Below are positions 27,453-36,616 of a DNA stretch of 64,000 bases, in pieces. Origin of the DNA: Metaclostridioides mangenotii (GTDB lineage Bacteria; Bacillota; Clostridia; Peptostreptococcales; Peptostreptococcaceae); the NCBI RefSeq assembly GCF_017873185.1, contig NZ_JAGGJX010000001.1, positions 930,001 through 994,000 on the forward strand, read 5' to 3'. The number at the start of each line of letters is the position of its first letter. Position 1 is the first letter of the stretch. The notes below the pieces were generated by a model, which was given only the letters and a program-made list of their open reading frames with translations, ran no database searches and had not been told where the DNA came from. Position numbers and translations under genes: made by a program.

Positions 27453-28586
27453 TTATTTTAAAATACTTGAAGAGATTACCATTTTTTGAACTTCTGATGT
27501 ACCTTCGTATATAGACATTATTCTAGCGTCTCTATATATTCTCTCGATTGGATAATCTTTTATAAATCCGTATCCACCGTGTAGTTGAAGCGCTTTGTAT
27601 GCAACTTCATTGGCAATTTCAGCTGCATAGTATTTAGCCATAGCTGATTCTTTAGTCATTTCTATTCCAGCATCTTTCTTTTGTGCTGCATCGTAAACTA
27701 ACCCTCTAGCTGCATTTACTTTTGTTTCCATATCAGCTAAAGTAAATTGAGTATTTTGGAATTTTGAAAGTGTTTTACCAAATTGGACTCTCTCTTTTGT
27801 GTATTTTATAGCTTCATCAAGTGCCCCTTGAGCAACTCCTAGAGCTTGAGCAGCTACTCCTATTCTACCAGCGTCAAGAGTATTCATAGCTATTTTAAAT
27901 CCTATACCTTCTTTTCCTAGAAGATTTTCTTTAGGTACTCTTACATTTTCAAATATTAAGTCAGAAGTTTGAGTTCCTCTGATACCCATTTTATCTTCAT
28001 GAGCTCCGCAAGAGAAACCTTCCCATTTACTTTCAACTATAAATGCTGTTGTTCCTTTTAATCCTTTTGATCTATCTGTAACAGCTATTACTATAGCAAC
28101 ATCACATATAGGAGCATTTGTTATAAAAGTTTTTCTACCATTTAATATATAATGATCTCCATCAAGTTCTGCTGTAGTTTGTTGTGCTGAAGCATCAGAT
28201 CCAGCTCCTGGCTCAGTAAGACCAAATGCACCTATCATTTCACCTGATGCAATACCTCTTAAATATTTTTGTTTTTGTTCTTCATTTCCAAAGTTAAGTA
28301 TTGGTAGAGATACTAGAGATGCTGCTGCAGTTGCATAAGTTCCAGTTGAAGCACATCTTCTACTAAGTTCTTCCATTATTATTGCATACGACACATATCC
28401 AGCACCTGCTCCCCCGTATTCCTCAGGTACAGTACAGCTTGTGTATTTAGCTTGTGCCATTTTGTCCAATAGCTCTCTCGGCATTTCACCAGTCTTATCT
28501 ATTTCTTCTGGTAATGTCGCCAATTCTCTACTTACAAAGTCTCTTACGGCTTTTCTTAAAAGTTCTTGCTCTTTATTAAATAACAT
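27453..28586 (-). CDS. acdB: Acyl-CoA dehydrogenase (isocaprenoyl-CoA reductase type)
   Basis: About 377 residues, FAD acyl-CoA dehydrogenase acting as an enoyl-CoA reductase in fermentation. Signatures: GLTEPGAGSDASA, LHGGYGFIKDYPIERIYRDARI, and the catalytic glutamate in IYEGTSEVQ. Paired with EtfBA, it reduces the HadBC product to a saturated acyl-CoA. The ATG at 28586 follows GGAGGAG. A gap of 147 nt with a large inverted repeat separates it from hadC, the widest gap in the operon. Confidence 0.93.
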   Translation of the reverse strand: MLFNKEQELLRKAVRDFVSRELATLPEEIDKTGEMPRELLDKMAQAKYTSCTVPEEYGGAGAGYVSYAIIMEELSRRCASTGTYATAAASLVSLPILNFGNEEQKQKYLRGIASGEMIGAFGLTEPGAGSDASAQQTTAELDGDHYILNGRKTFITNAPICDVAIVIAVTDRSKGLKGTTAFIVESKWEGFSCGAHEDKMGIRGTQTSDLIFENVRVPKENLLGKEGIGFKIAMNTLDAGRIGVAAQALGVAQGALDEAIKYTKERVQFGKTLSKFQNTQFTLADMETKVNAARGLVYDAAQKKDAGIEMTKESAMAKYYAAEIANEVAYKALQLHGGYGFIKDYPIERIYRDARIMSIYEGTSEVQKMVISSSILK

Positions 28587-28638
28587 AGTCTCCTCCATTT
28601 TTATATTCTCTTATTTTTGATATGAGGTATTATTAAAA

Positions 28639-28715
28639 CGAAATCTCTATAAATAATAGCTATCTTCAAATTTGCATATAATTTATGTCTTAGTTTATTA
28701 AGTATAGAGATTTCG
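28639..28715 (-). terminator. Hairpin inside the had operon, between hadC and acdB
   Basis: A perfect 13-bp inverted repeat (28639-28651 with 28703-28715) with a 51-nt loop, followed on the minus strand by TTTTAATA. It looks like a weak terminator or a processing/stabilising structure that could set the ratio of hadAIBC to acdB-etfBA mRNA. Confidence 0.5.
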
Positions 28716-28733
28716 ATTGTTACAAATATAGGT

Positions 28734-29861
28734 TTATGCTAAGCTAAGCATCTCAGTGAAGGCCTGAACTCTTGTTCTAACTTGCTCATTATTTGAAGTT
28801 TGCTGATCTATTTCTATATATAGAGTTGGAATATTACTAGCTTCTATATCACTCTTAACTACAGGGTAATCGTATTCCTCTGGATCACAGAATTTCATCA
28901 TGCAGAATACAACACCGTCAGCATCTTTATTTTTAACTTCATCTACTATCATAGATCCACGTTTTTTATCTGGATCGTAAGCTAATGAACATCCTTCAAT
29001 GTTTGACCATTGTCTAGCCAGTCTTTCTAGAGCCTCTTTTCCATCTGGAACTAGAGTTCTGAATTGTCTAGTTTCTTGAGCTAAGTCGTCTCCTACAACA
29101 GTCATATTGTTTTCTTCTAATATATCTAATATATCTTTCGAATCTAGAGATATCCCAGTAAGTACTACTTTACTTCCAGTGCACTCTTCAACTGGCTTTT
29201 TATTTAATTCGGCAATTAAATTTTTAACTAAATCAGTATGTTCCTCTTTTTTCATAAAGAATCCACTTTTTATAATTAAATTTCTAACTGAAGGTTTTAT
29301 AGTATTAGCATATTTAGGAGATAACTCAACGAATTCTTGCATAACTTTTCTGTGCTCGTTGTACACTTCAATACTTTCTTGCAATTTTTCTTCTGTTATC
29401 TCATGTCCACATATTTCTTCAAGTTTAGTTTTAATATTTTTGTATTCATTTACAAGGTACTTTACACCTGATTCTAATTTTCTATTTTGTGGATATACTA
29501 GCGCTATATAAGGTACTTGTGGTACTGCCGATTTCCAGTTTTGGCCTAAACATATTAATGTATCACACATTCCAGGAATTATGACTCCTGAAAGTTCGTT
29601 GTAGGCCCCTTTAAGTCCAAATTCTAATGCCGATTGCATTATTGAACACGCAAATGCTGGAAAGTACTGTTTTGCTAAATCTAATTCGGTATGTCCTCCC
29701 CATATACCTACAGGTAGCATGCCAGCTGCATGTATTATTTCTTCTGGACAGTATACTGGGAAACATCCGATAGCTTTATTTCCAGTTTCTTTTTTAAATT
29801 TTTTGATTACCTCATTTGGATTATCAACTACTTCTTGCATTCTAGATAAAATAGCTTCCAT
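28734..29861 (-). CDS. hadC: 2-hydroxyacyl-CoA dehydratase, small (beta) subunit
   Basis: 375 residues, HgdB/HadC family. With HadB it forms the [4Fe-4S] dehydratase that removes water from (R)-2-hydroxyacyl-CoA through a ketyl radical. Cysteines in [18 protein letters not shown] and [15 protein letters not shown] match cluster-ligand regions of the family. The ATG overlaps the hadB stop by one base (TAATG), so subunit synthesis is coupled. The length equals that of characterised HadC. Confidence 0.94.
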   Translation of the reverse strand: MEAILSRMQEVVDNPNEVIKKFKKETGNKAIGCFPVYCPEEIIHAAGMLPVGIWGGHTELDLAKQYFPAFACSIMQSALEFGLKGAYNELSGVIIPGMCDTLICLGQNWKSAVPQVPYIALVYPQNRKLESGVKYLVNEYKNIKTKLEEICGHEITEEKLQESIEVYNEHRKVMQEFVELSPKYANTIKPSVRNLIIKSGFFMKKEEHTDLVKNLIAELNKKPVEECTGSKVVLTGISLDSKDILDILEENNMTVVGDDLAQETRQFRTLVPDGKEALERLARQWSNIEGCSLAYDPDKKRGSMIVDEVKNKDADGVVFCMMKFCDPEEYDYPVVKSDIEASNIPTLYIEIDQQTSNNEQVRTRVQAFTEMLSLA

Positions 29862-31087
29862 TATATTTCACCTCTATTAAGATTTTTTCTCTCATCCATA
29901 ACTTCGACTAGACCTTGAATTCTAGTTTCAAATTGTGCTTTTGTAAATGCTCTTGGATCTGCTTGGTCACCGTCAAAACCTGCTGATGGTATACCAGTTA
30001 TTTCTTCAGTTTTTCTCTGCATTTCGTACTGGATTAAACTCATAAGCTTACAACTTCTATTCATATGATAGAAAGCTCCATCACATTTACCATCTCTTAG
30101 AGAGTTAACTCTAAACTCTGTCATTTTATCTAGGTTGACATTATTAAACATTCCGCTGTACGCTCTTGCCATTCCATCTAGGTCGTTAACTTCATATTGA
30201 AGTGCCCATGCGTGTGGATAAACACTACCAGTCATATTTACTCCATATTTTGCTAGAGTTTTCATTTTATATCCAATAGAAGGCCAACAAGGTATACCTT
30301 CCATCATTATTCTGTACTTTTCTTCACCTCTAAATGAAGATACTTTGTTCTCCTTATTGCTTTCTAATTCTTCTATCAATATCTTAAATGCTTCAGTAGT
30401 TTCTTTTTTACCTCTTGCACATACTATAACTGCCATGTAAGTAAATAGATCAAATCCATTCATTGGAGATGGATCAGAACCTTCTGGTAAACTCATTGAG
30501 TACTTCCAAAGTCTACCATTCTCAGAAGATATCTTCATAACTTCTTCGAATTTTTTAGGGTCAAATTTTTTACCTGATATTTTTTCAAGCTCTTTTATAG
30601 CTTCTTCAAACTGAGCTTTAATGTATTCAATTCTCTCTTCTGTAACATGATCTTCATTATTAAAAGGAACATCTACCATTATCATAGGTATTTTTAACTC
30701 TTTTGAGATATTTTCATACCATTTGATAACTTGGTCACATATGTTGTTACAGCAAAGTAGAAAATCTGGTGTAGGCATGTCTAAAGTATCACTTTTTCCT
30801 TTTTCTAGGAAACCAAAGTTTGTTCTAGCATAAGCACATAAGTCTATAGAATATCCTTCCGCTTCTGCTTTTTCACACAACTCTAAAGATTCTTTTTTAG
30901 CTGCTACTCCTGCTGCTTGGTTTTCTGGATAGCATAAGTTTAAGTCGAAAACTTCTGCTAATTCTTGAGGAAATACTGAAGTTGCCCAACCAACTGGTCT
31001 ACCTTCTTCTTTTGCTTTAAAAGCATTTGCATACTGCTCAGCTAAGAGCTCATTGATTACTGTTTTAGCATCTTTTTTTTCAGACAT
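29861..31087 (-). CDS. hadB: 2-hydroxyacyl-CoA dehydratase, large (alpha) subunit
   Basis: 408 residues, HadB/FldB family, the expected length. The family segments [15 protein letters not shown] and [16 protein letters not shown], and a later RSCKLMSL, supply cysteine ligands for a [4Fe-4S] cluster. I chose the ATG at 31087 with GAGGG 6 nt upstream; the ATG at 31093 directly abuts the ribosome site. It is preceded by hadI and overlaps hadC. Substrate specificity (2-hydroxyisocaproyl- or aryllactyl-CoA) cannot be settled by eye. Confidence 0.94.
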   Translation of the reverse strand: MSEKKDAKTVINELLAEQYANAFKAKEEGRPVGWATSVFPQELAEVFDLNLCYPENQAAGVAAKKESLELCEKAEAEGYSIDLCAYARTNFGFLEKGKSDTLDMPTPDFLLCCNNICDQVIKWYENISKELKIPMIMVDVPFNNEDHVTEERIEYIKAQFEEAIKELEKISGKKFDPKKFEEVMKISSENGRLWKYSMSLPEGSDPSPMNGFDLFTYMAVIVCARGKKETTEAFKILIEELESNKENKVSSFRGEEKYRIMMEGIPCWPSIGYKMKTLAKYGVNMTGSVYPHAWALQYEVNDLDGMARAYSGMFNNVNLDKMTEFRVNSLRDGKCDGAFYHMNRSCKLMSLIQYEMQRKTEEITGIPSAGFDGDQADPRAFTKAQFETRIQGLVEVMDERKNLNRGEI

Positions 31088-31105
31088 TTTCATCCCTCTT
31101 TATTA

Positions 31106-31882
31106 TTATTTTTTTGTTTCATTATAAGCATATATAGCTGCCCCTAAGGCACCTGTAAGTTGAGGTATCTCTGGAACTATTATCTTTGTTCCTAATTCTT
31201 TTTCCATAGCCTTTACTACACCTGGATTTTTAGCTACTCCCCCAACCATTACTACATCTTCTTTAACGCCAATTCTCTTTACCAAACTGGCAACCCTTTT
31301 AGCCACTGAAGTGTGAATTCCAGCTACTATATCTTCAATAGCTATATCGTTTGATAAATGTGATATAACTTCTGATTCAGCAAATACTGTACAAGTATTG
31401 CTTATAGGTACTTCATTTTGAGATTTCATTGATATATTACCAAGATCAGATACATCTACTTCGACAATCTTAGCCATTACATCTAAAAATCTTCCAGTAC
31501 CTGCAGCACATTTATCGTTCATCAAGAAGTTAAGCATTACCCCATTTTCATCTAATTTAAGAGCTTTAGCATCTTGACCTCCGATATCTATCACTGTTCT
31601 AACTGTAGGTATTAAGAACTTTACGCCTTTTGTATGACAGCTTAACTCACTTATCTGTTTGTGAACATCTGCGTATTTCATACGACCATAACCAGTTACT
31701 ACAGTGTTTTCGATATCACCTTCAGTTATATTTAACTTTGAAAACAACTCTTCAAGAACTCTAGCAGGCCCGCTAGTCCCTGTGCCTGAAGGAATTGTTG
31801 AATAAGCCGCGATCTCTTTTCCATCTTTTAAAATTAGTCCTTTAGATGCAGTCGACCCTATATCCAATCCCATTGTGTACAT
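31106..31882 (-). CDS. hadI: 2-hydroxyacyl-CoA dehydratase activator (archerase)
   Basis: 258 residues, ASKHA-fold ATPase of the HgdC/HadI/FldI family. Its homodimer holds one [4Fe-4S] cluster and fires one electron into the dehydratase on ATP hydrolysis. Visible: phosphate loop GLDIGSTASKG, VIDIGGQDAKA, and two cluster cysteines in DKCAAGTGRF and SNTCTVFAESE. AGGAG precedes the ATG by about 8 nt. The extreme oxygen sensitivity of this enzyme class fits a strict anaerobe. Confidence 0.95.
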   Translation of the reverse strand: MYTMGLDIGSTASKGLILKDGKEIAAYSTIPSGTGTSGPARVLEELFSKLNITEGDIENTVVTGYGRMKYADVHKQISELSCHTKGVKFLIPTVRTVIDIGGQDAKALKLDENGVMLNFLMNDKCAAGTGRFLDVMAKIVEVDVSDLGNISMKSQNEVPISNTCTVFAESEVISHLSNDIAIEDIVAGIHTSVAKRVASLVKRIGVKEDVVMVGGVAKNPGVVKAMEKELGTKIIVPEIPQLTGALGAAIYAYNETKK

Positions 31883-31904
31883 TTTTCATGTCTCCTTTTT
31901 AAAT

Positions 31905-33137
31905 CTAGACTAATTCTTTTACAGCATCTACTTTTATAGCTTGTGAGTTTACCATAGCTGATATTTCATCATCGCTGTATCCTAACTCTCTAAGCACTTC
32001 TTCTGTATGCTCTCCTATTCTTGGAGCTGGTGAGTATTCTTTTATTCCCATAGTTTTAAACTTAACTGGTCCGTTTACAAGTACACCTTCATTTCCATTT
32101 GCATAAGTAGTTTTAAATAAGAAATCGTTTGCCCATGCTTGTTCATCAGTAAGTAGATCTTCACAACTTTGAACTTTTTCAAAAGGAAGGTCTGCTTCTT
32201 CTAAAAGTACTGACCATTCATCAAGAGTTTTTTCAAGCATTGCTTTTTCTACTATTTCAACCATTTCATTTACATGTAGTGGCATTACACTTATATCGTT
32301 AAATCTATCATCTTCCATAATATCTTTTCTGTTTATAACATCACAGAATTTAGGAAGCCATTTATTGTATTGGATAAGAGCAAGTTGTATCCATTTATCG
32401 TCTTTACATCTGTAAGTTGTCATAAGTGGACTGTTTGGCTCTGCTCTTGATATTGGCATTTCATTTCCGTATTGAGATGTAGTAACCATCATTCCCATTC
32501 CATAAAGTGCAGTGTGGAATAAGCTTACTGTTACTTTGTCTCCTTCACCAGTTTTTTGTTTCTTATAAAGAGCTGCCATGATTCCTGCTGCAAGAGATAT
32601 ACCTGCATAATGATCACCAAATCCAGCTGCTGTATTACATGGTGAAGTTCCTTTTTCCATTAATGACTGGCTAACTCCACCTCTAGCGAAGTATGCTGTA
32701 TAGTCAAATCCTGGTTTATCTTTTAATGGACCTTCTTCTCCATACCCTAATATGTGTGCATGAATAAGTCCTGGGAAAGCATCTTTAAGTTGATCGTAAG
32801 TAAGACCCATTTTTGCAAGAGCTTGCTCTCTTACATTAGTAACAAATATATCTGATTTCTCTAGAAGTTTGTGAAGTACTTCAACCCCTTCTTTTGTTTT
32901 AACGTTTACGCTTATACCTTTTTTATTTCCATTTTCTAGTTCGAACATTGGATTTTCTTCATCTGTATACGGTGATTTAAAAGTTCCACCCATAACTCTT
33001 ATCCCATCACCGCCAAGTGGCTCAATTTTTATTACCTCTGCTCCCCAGTCTCCTAGTAGCTTAGCGCAGCAAGGAGCTGCAACGAAACTCGAAAGCTCTA
33101 CAACTCTTACCCCTTTTAATAATCCATTGTTTTCCAT
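31905..33137 (-). CDS. hadA: Family III CoA-transferase, 2-hydroxyisocaproate type
   Basis: 410 residues, class III CoA-transferase (CaiB/BaiF/FldA). It moves CoA from the final acyl-CoA to the incoming (R)-2-hydroxy acid. Signatures: VELSSFVAAPCCAKLLGDWG at the N-terminus, VIKIEPLGGDG, and a GFGDHYAG segment holding the presumed catalytic aspartate. It is the first gene of the operon, downstream of a sigma-54 promoter. The family includes FldA (phenyllactate) and HadA (2-hydroxyisocaproate). I choose had on the basis of the adjoining branched-chain carriers. Confidence 0.9.
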   Translation of the reverse strand: MENNGLLKGVRVVELSSFVAAPCCAKLLGDWGAEVIKIEPLGGDGIRVMGGTFKSPYTDEENPMFELENGNKKGISVNVKTKEGVEVLHKLLEKSDIFVTNVREQALAKMGLTYDQLKDAFPGLIHAHILGYGEEGPLKDKPGFDYTAYFARGGVSQSLMEKGTSPCNTAAGFGDHYAGISLAAGIMAALYKKQKTGEGDKVTVSLFHTALYGMGMMVTTSQYGNEMPISRAEPNSPLMTTYRCKDDKWIQLALIQYNKWLPKFCDVINRKDIMEDDRFNDISVMPLHVNEMVEIVEKAMLEKTLDEWSVLLEEADLPFEKVQSCEDLLTDEQAWANDFLFKTTYANGNEGVLVNGPVKFKTMGIKEYSPAPRIGEHTEEVLRELGYSDDEISAMVNSQAIKVDAVKELV

Positions 33138-33253
33138 AACCCAACCTCCTGCATAGTTTAAATTTATATAATACTGAATTTTGTAATTAAGAACTTTTAA
33201 AAAATAAAATTTTTATATTTTGAGCTTAAATTTTATTTTACTCACAATACTGT

Positions 33254-33272
33254 TAAGCATTTAACGTGCCAA
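33254..33272 (-). promoter_or_regulatory. Sigma-54 (-24/-12) promoter of the had operon
   Basis: Read on the minus strand: TTGGCACGTTAAATGCTT, with GG and GC exactly 10 nt apart, close to the consensus TGGCACN5TTGCW. Transcription would start near 33245, leaving a leader of about 108 nt before hadA. Confidence 0.85.
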
Positions 33273-33360
33273 CTTGGTATTTTTCATAGATATCGTTAAT
33301 TTTTACACATTCTCATGGGTTTTATAGAATTTATATATATCGCTATAAAAACTAAATTCA

Positions 33361-33395
33361 TTGCAAAAGACCACTTCAGTCTTGCATTGTGCAAG
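33361..33395. promoter_or_regulatory. Probable enhancer (UAS) for the sigma-54 activator
   Basis: CTTGCA-TTG-TGCAAG (33381-33395) is a perfect 6-bp inverted repeat, and a TTGCA half-site lies 16 nt away at 33361-33365. Its centre is about 118 bp upstream of the -24 element, the usual enhancer distance. It also lies upstream of divergent ldhA. Confidence 0.6.
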
Positions 33396-33737
33396 TTTTT
33401 ACCAACATATGGATTTTTATTTTAAATAAATACAAATATTTTGTTGAAAAATTTAACATTTATCTTGTTGTAATTTTAACAACCGCATGCTATCATGTAA
33501 TCATCAAATCACATTTTTGGTTAATTTTTTATTTACCAATGTGCTATTTTTTAGCAGTGTGCATTTTTACAAATAGTGATTCTAGGTTTTGAAACTACAT
33601 TTAGAATCATTATAGAAATATTAATAAATAGATAAAGCATAAATCATATATCTATATAGTTTCTATTTATAATATATTACGTTTATATTTTTAATTGTAT
33701 GATCGCTTGTCTATCAAAACAATAAGGGGGCTTTAAT
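33396..33737 (+). promoter_or_regulatory. Upstream region of ldhA
   Basis: AT-rich, with no GG-N10-GC element on the plus strand, so ldhA seems not to be sigma-54 dependent from here. A weak sigma-A candidate is TTGAAA at 33589-33594 with TATAGA at 33611-33616 (16-nt spacing). No gene is convincing in the gap. Confidence 0.35.
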
Positions 33738-34757
33738 ATGAAAATATTGATGTTTAGTACACGTGAACATGAATTACCAGCAATATCAAAGTGGGTTGAG
33801 GAAAATGGAAGTAATATTCAAGTTGATACAATTGCTGAAGGTTTATCTGCTGCAACTGTAGATAAAGCTAAAGGGTATGATGGAATTGCAATCCAACAAA
33901 CTAATCCGATCAGCGAAGTAGAAGTTTACGAGAAGTTAAAAGAATTTGGAATAAAACAAATTGCTTCAAGAACAGCTGGTGTTGATATGATCGATTTAGA
34001 TCAGGCTATAAAAAACGGTCTTATAATTACAAATGTTCCAGCTTATTCTCCAAACTCTGTTGCAGAGTTAGCTGTAACTCAAACAATGAATCTTCTTAGA
34101 AATATGCATCTAATAAATAGAAATGTATCTGCTGGTGACTTTAGATGGTCAGCTAACCTAATAGCTAGAGAGATAAGATCAATAACTGTGGGTGTAGTTG
34201 GTACTGGTAAAATAGGTTCTACTGCTGCTAAATTATTTAAAGGCTTAGGAGCTAATGTAATAGCTTATGATGCTTACGAAAACGATTCTTTAAAAGATAT
34301 TTTAACTTATAAAAATACTTTAGAAGAGGTTCTTAAAGAAGCAGATGTAATTTCTCTTCATACACCACTTACTGAAGATACAAAACACATGATAAATAAA
34401 GACAATCTAAAACTTATGAAAAAGGGCTCATTTATAGTAAATGCAGGACGTGGTGGAATTATCAATACTGATGATTTAATCGACGCCCTGGAAAACGGTA
34501 TCATATGTGGTGCGGCCCTAGATACATTTGAGACTGAGGGAGCTTTCTTAAACCAAATAATCCCTCACCACGATCTTACTGATCCACAAATAAAGAAATT
34601 GCTTAGTATGGAAAATGTATTATTTACTCACCATATCGGTTATTTCACTACAACAGCAGTTGATAATATCGTTAGCATAAGTTTAGGCTGTGTTAAAGAC
34701 GTATTGACTACTAATGATAGTGCTAATAACGTATTGCCAAAAATGGCTGTTAATTAA
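33738..34757 (+). CDS. ldhA: (R)-2-hydroxyacid dehydrogenase (2-hydroxyisocaproate type)
   Basis: 339 residues, NAD-dependent D-isomer-specific 2-hydroxyacid dehydrogenase. The Rossmann motif GVVGTGKIGS is near residue 155. Catalytic residues are the Arg in VNAGRGG, a Glu in the following helix, and the His in THHIGYF. It reduces 2-oxoisocaproate (or an arylpyruvate or pyruvate) to the (R)-hydroxy acid used by HadA. AAGGGGG lies 7 nt before the ATG. It is transcribed away from the had operon, so the two steps can be regulated separately. Confidence 0.93.
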   Translation: MKILMFSTREHELPAISKWVEENGSNIQVDTIAEGLSAATVDKAKGYDGIAIQQTNPISEVEVYEKLKEFGIKQIASRTAGVDMIDLDQAIKNGLIITNVPAYSPNSVAELAVTQTMNLLRNMHLINRNVSAGDFRWSANLIAREIRSITVGVVGTGKIGSTAAKLFKGLGANVIAYDAYENDSLKDILTYKNTLEEVLKEADVISLHTPLTEDTKHMINKDNLKLMKKGSFIVNAGRGGIINTDDLIDALENGIICGAALDTFETEGAFLNQIIPHHDLTDPQIKKLLSMENVLFTHHIGYFTTTAVDNIVSISLGCVKDVLTTNDSANNVLPKMAVN

Positions 34758-34779
34758 TTTATTAATTTAATACCAATTA

Positions 34780-34816
34780 AGGCTACCTTATATTACCGAG
34801 TAATTAAAGGTAGCCT
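34780..34816 (+). terminator. Hairpin after ldhA
   Basis: AGGCTACCTT / AAGGTAGCCT, a perfect 10-bp stem 22 nt past the ldhA stop. A T-run follows only after about 15 nt. Confidence 0.6.
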
Positions 34817-34849
34817 ATTATATTTAGGTTTTTTATTAGTTTATAAATT

Positions 34850-34888
34850 AAAAAGATGATTTCTGATTTGAGAAATCATCTTTTATTT
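34850..34888. terminator. Bidirectional terminator between ldhA and brnQ4
   Basis: AAAAGATGATTTCT / AGAAATCATCTTTT perfect stem with a 6-nt loop and T-runs in both directions. Confidence 0.85.
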
Positions 34889-34935
34889 ATTAAGACTTAA
34901 TCACTAATTTTTAAACTATTAAACATCTATAAATT

Positions 34936-36246
34936 TTATGCTTCTTCTATTACATATTCTCTTTGTTGGCTCTTAGACGGTACAAAGTTTCCTATTATAC
35001 CAGCTATAATAACCGGTACAACCCAGTTAAATCCAAGAGATTCAAATGGTAAAACTTTTAATATCGGTATACTCACTCCATAAGTAGTCAATACAGTCGC
35101 TATACTTACTACAAGAGACATGTAAACTGAGAATTTAAATACATTATCATTTTTAATTTTTTCAGTAAAGAATGCTAATATTATAAGTACTATTGAAGGT
35201 GGGTAAACTACACTAAGTACTGGAGAAGCCAATTTTATAATATTTCCAACACCCATAGATGCAACTACTGCACTGAATATACAAACAGCTAAAACTACTT
35301 TTTCGTAAGTAACTTTTCCATTTGTAAGCTTTGCAAAGTATTGCCCTGTCGCTGAAGTCAAACCTATTGATGTGGTTAAACAAGCTAGTGCAACTGCAAT
35401 TGCAAGTATTGATTTACCTACACTTCCAAGCAGTTGGAAAGTTATATTAACTATAACTTGAGTTTGAACTGCATTTACATCATTCATAGTTGATACTGTC
35501 GCACCTAAGAAACAAAGACCTCCATAGACTAGAGCTAGACCAACGCATGCAACTATGCCTGATACAAGTATTGCTTTCAATTTAACTTTTGACCCTTTAT
35601 ATCCTTTTTCGTTTAAAGATACTATAAGTACAGATGCTAGAGCTATGGCTGCAAACGCATCCATAGTCTGGTAACCTTGACCTATACCTTCTGCAAATAC
35701 ACCATCTATCATCGGCTTATCTACAATTGGCCCTATTGGATCAACTATACCTTTAATTATGATTACTGTAAGTGCTATAAATAATGCTGGTGTTAAGTAC
35801 TGACCAACTATATCAACAACTTTTGATGGCTTTATCGTAAGTATATAAGTTAGAATAAAGAATACTATACAAAACGCTAATACTGGTATAGAGTTTCCAA
35901 ATAGTGGAGTTATACCCATTTCAAACGTTGTTGCTCCAGTTCTCGGAATAGCCAAAAAAGGCCCTATACATAGGATATCTGCACACGCTATAACTATACC
36001 TAGTTTTCTACCACATCTTTCGAACATTTTGTTAACATCACCGTTAAATCTTGTTGTAGCCATTACAGCCAATAAAGCTAGCCCTGCGTCTGCTAGTGTA
36101 AATCCTATAAATCCTGTCAACCATTCTGGTCCTGTTATAATTCCTAGATACGGTGGAAATATTAAGTTACCTGCTCCAAAGAACATTGCAAATAAAGCAA
36201 ATCCGAAAACTATTACGTCTTTTCCCCTTACACTGGTCGTTTCCAT
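34936..36246 (-). CDS. brnQ: Branched-chain amino acid carrier BrnQ, copy 4 (diverged)
   Basis: 436 residues, LIVCS-family carrier with about 12 membrane helices (FALFAMFFGAGNLIFPP, FLAIPRTGATTFEMGI, GFNWVVPVIIAGIIGNFVP). It is clearly related to the tandem trio but more distant, with a different N-terminus (METTSVRGKDVIVF). It therefore probably split off before the recent duplications. GGAGG precedes the ATG. It lies on the other side of ldhA from the trio, so carriers flank the fermentation genes. Confidence 0.93.
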   Translation of the reverse strand: METTSVRGKDVIVFGFALFAMFFGAGNLIFPPYLGIITGPEWLTGFIGFTLADAGLALLAVMATTRFNGDVNKMFERCGRKLGIVIACADILCIGPFLAIPRTGATTFEMGITPLFGNSIPVLAFCIVFFILTYILTIKPSKVVDIVGQYLTPALFIALTVIIIKGIVDPIGPIVDKPMIDGVFAEGIGQGYQTMDAFAAIALASVLIVSLNEKGYKGSKVKLKAILVSGIVACVGLALVYGGLCFLGATVSTMNDVNAVQTQVIVNITFQLLGSVGKSILAIAVALACLTTSIGLTSATGQYFAKLTNGKVTYEKVVLAVCIFSAVVASMGVGNIIKLASPVLSVVYPPSIVLIILAFFTEKIKNDNVFKFSVYMSLVVSIATVLTTYGVSIPILKVLPFESLGFNWVVPVIIAGIIGNFVPSKSQQREYVIEEA

Positions 36247-36521
36247 TGTAAACCTCCTAATTTTTTTGTACTTAAGTTGCCTTAAGTAAGTTTTATAATT
36301 ATAAATGCGTTCATTAAGAAATAGTTAATTTTGTTAATTGAATAAATTTAGTTTTAATTAGTTAACGTTTTCTTAACATTTCAAGATTATTATATAGTTT
36401 TGAAATTCAAGTGTCAAGAAGGTTTTGAATTGTTAAAAAATTCCCAATAGCATTTTAAGTATGAAAATTATCTTTTTAAATTTTTTTTATAGTTTTTTTA
36501 TTTTTAATAATATAATTAATT
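36247..36521 (-). promoter_or_regulatory. Upstream region of brnQ4
   Basis: It holds a perfect palindrome ACTTAAG-TTGC-CTTAAGT at 36270-36287, starting 24 nt above the ATG. GTTAA-type repeats occur at 36322-36377. A CodY-like sequence AATTGTTAAAAAATT at 36428-36442 matches the consensus at 12 of 15 positions. No gene is seen in the gap. The palindrome is operator-like; its regulator is unknown. Confidence 0.4.
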
Positions 36522-36561
36522 AAAAAAAATAGAAGTTAAGACAAAATCACCTTAACTTCTA
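36522..36561 (-). terminator. Terminator after rbgA
   Basis: TAGAAGTTAAG / CTTAACTTCTA stem followed on the minus strand by a run of eight T, about 55 nt past the rbgA stop. Confidence 0.88.
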
Positions 36562-36616
36562 CACTATACTGCTCGTTTTAAATTGCTATATATTTTTTTA
36601 ATTTTTTATATACTTT

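Noticed and set aside
33589-33617. Sigma-54 promoter for ldhA
   Set aside because: No GG-N10-GC occurs on the plus strand between 33396 and 33737; only a weak sigma-A-like pair is present.
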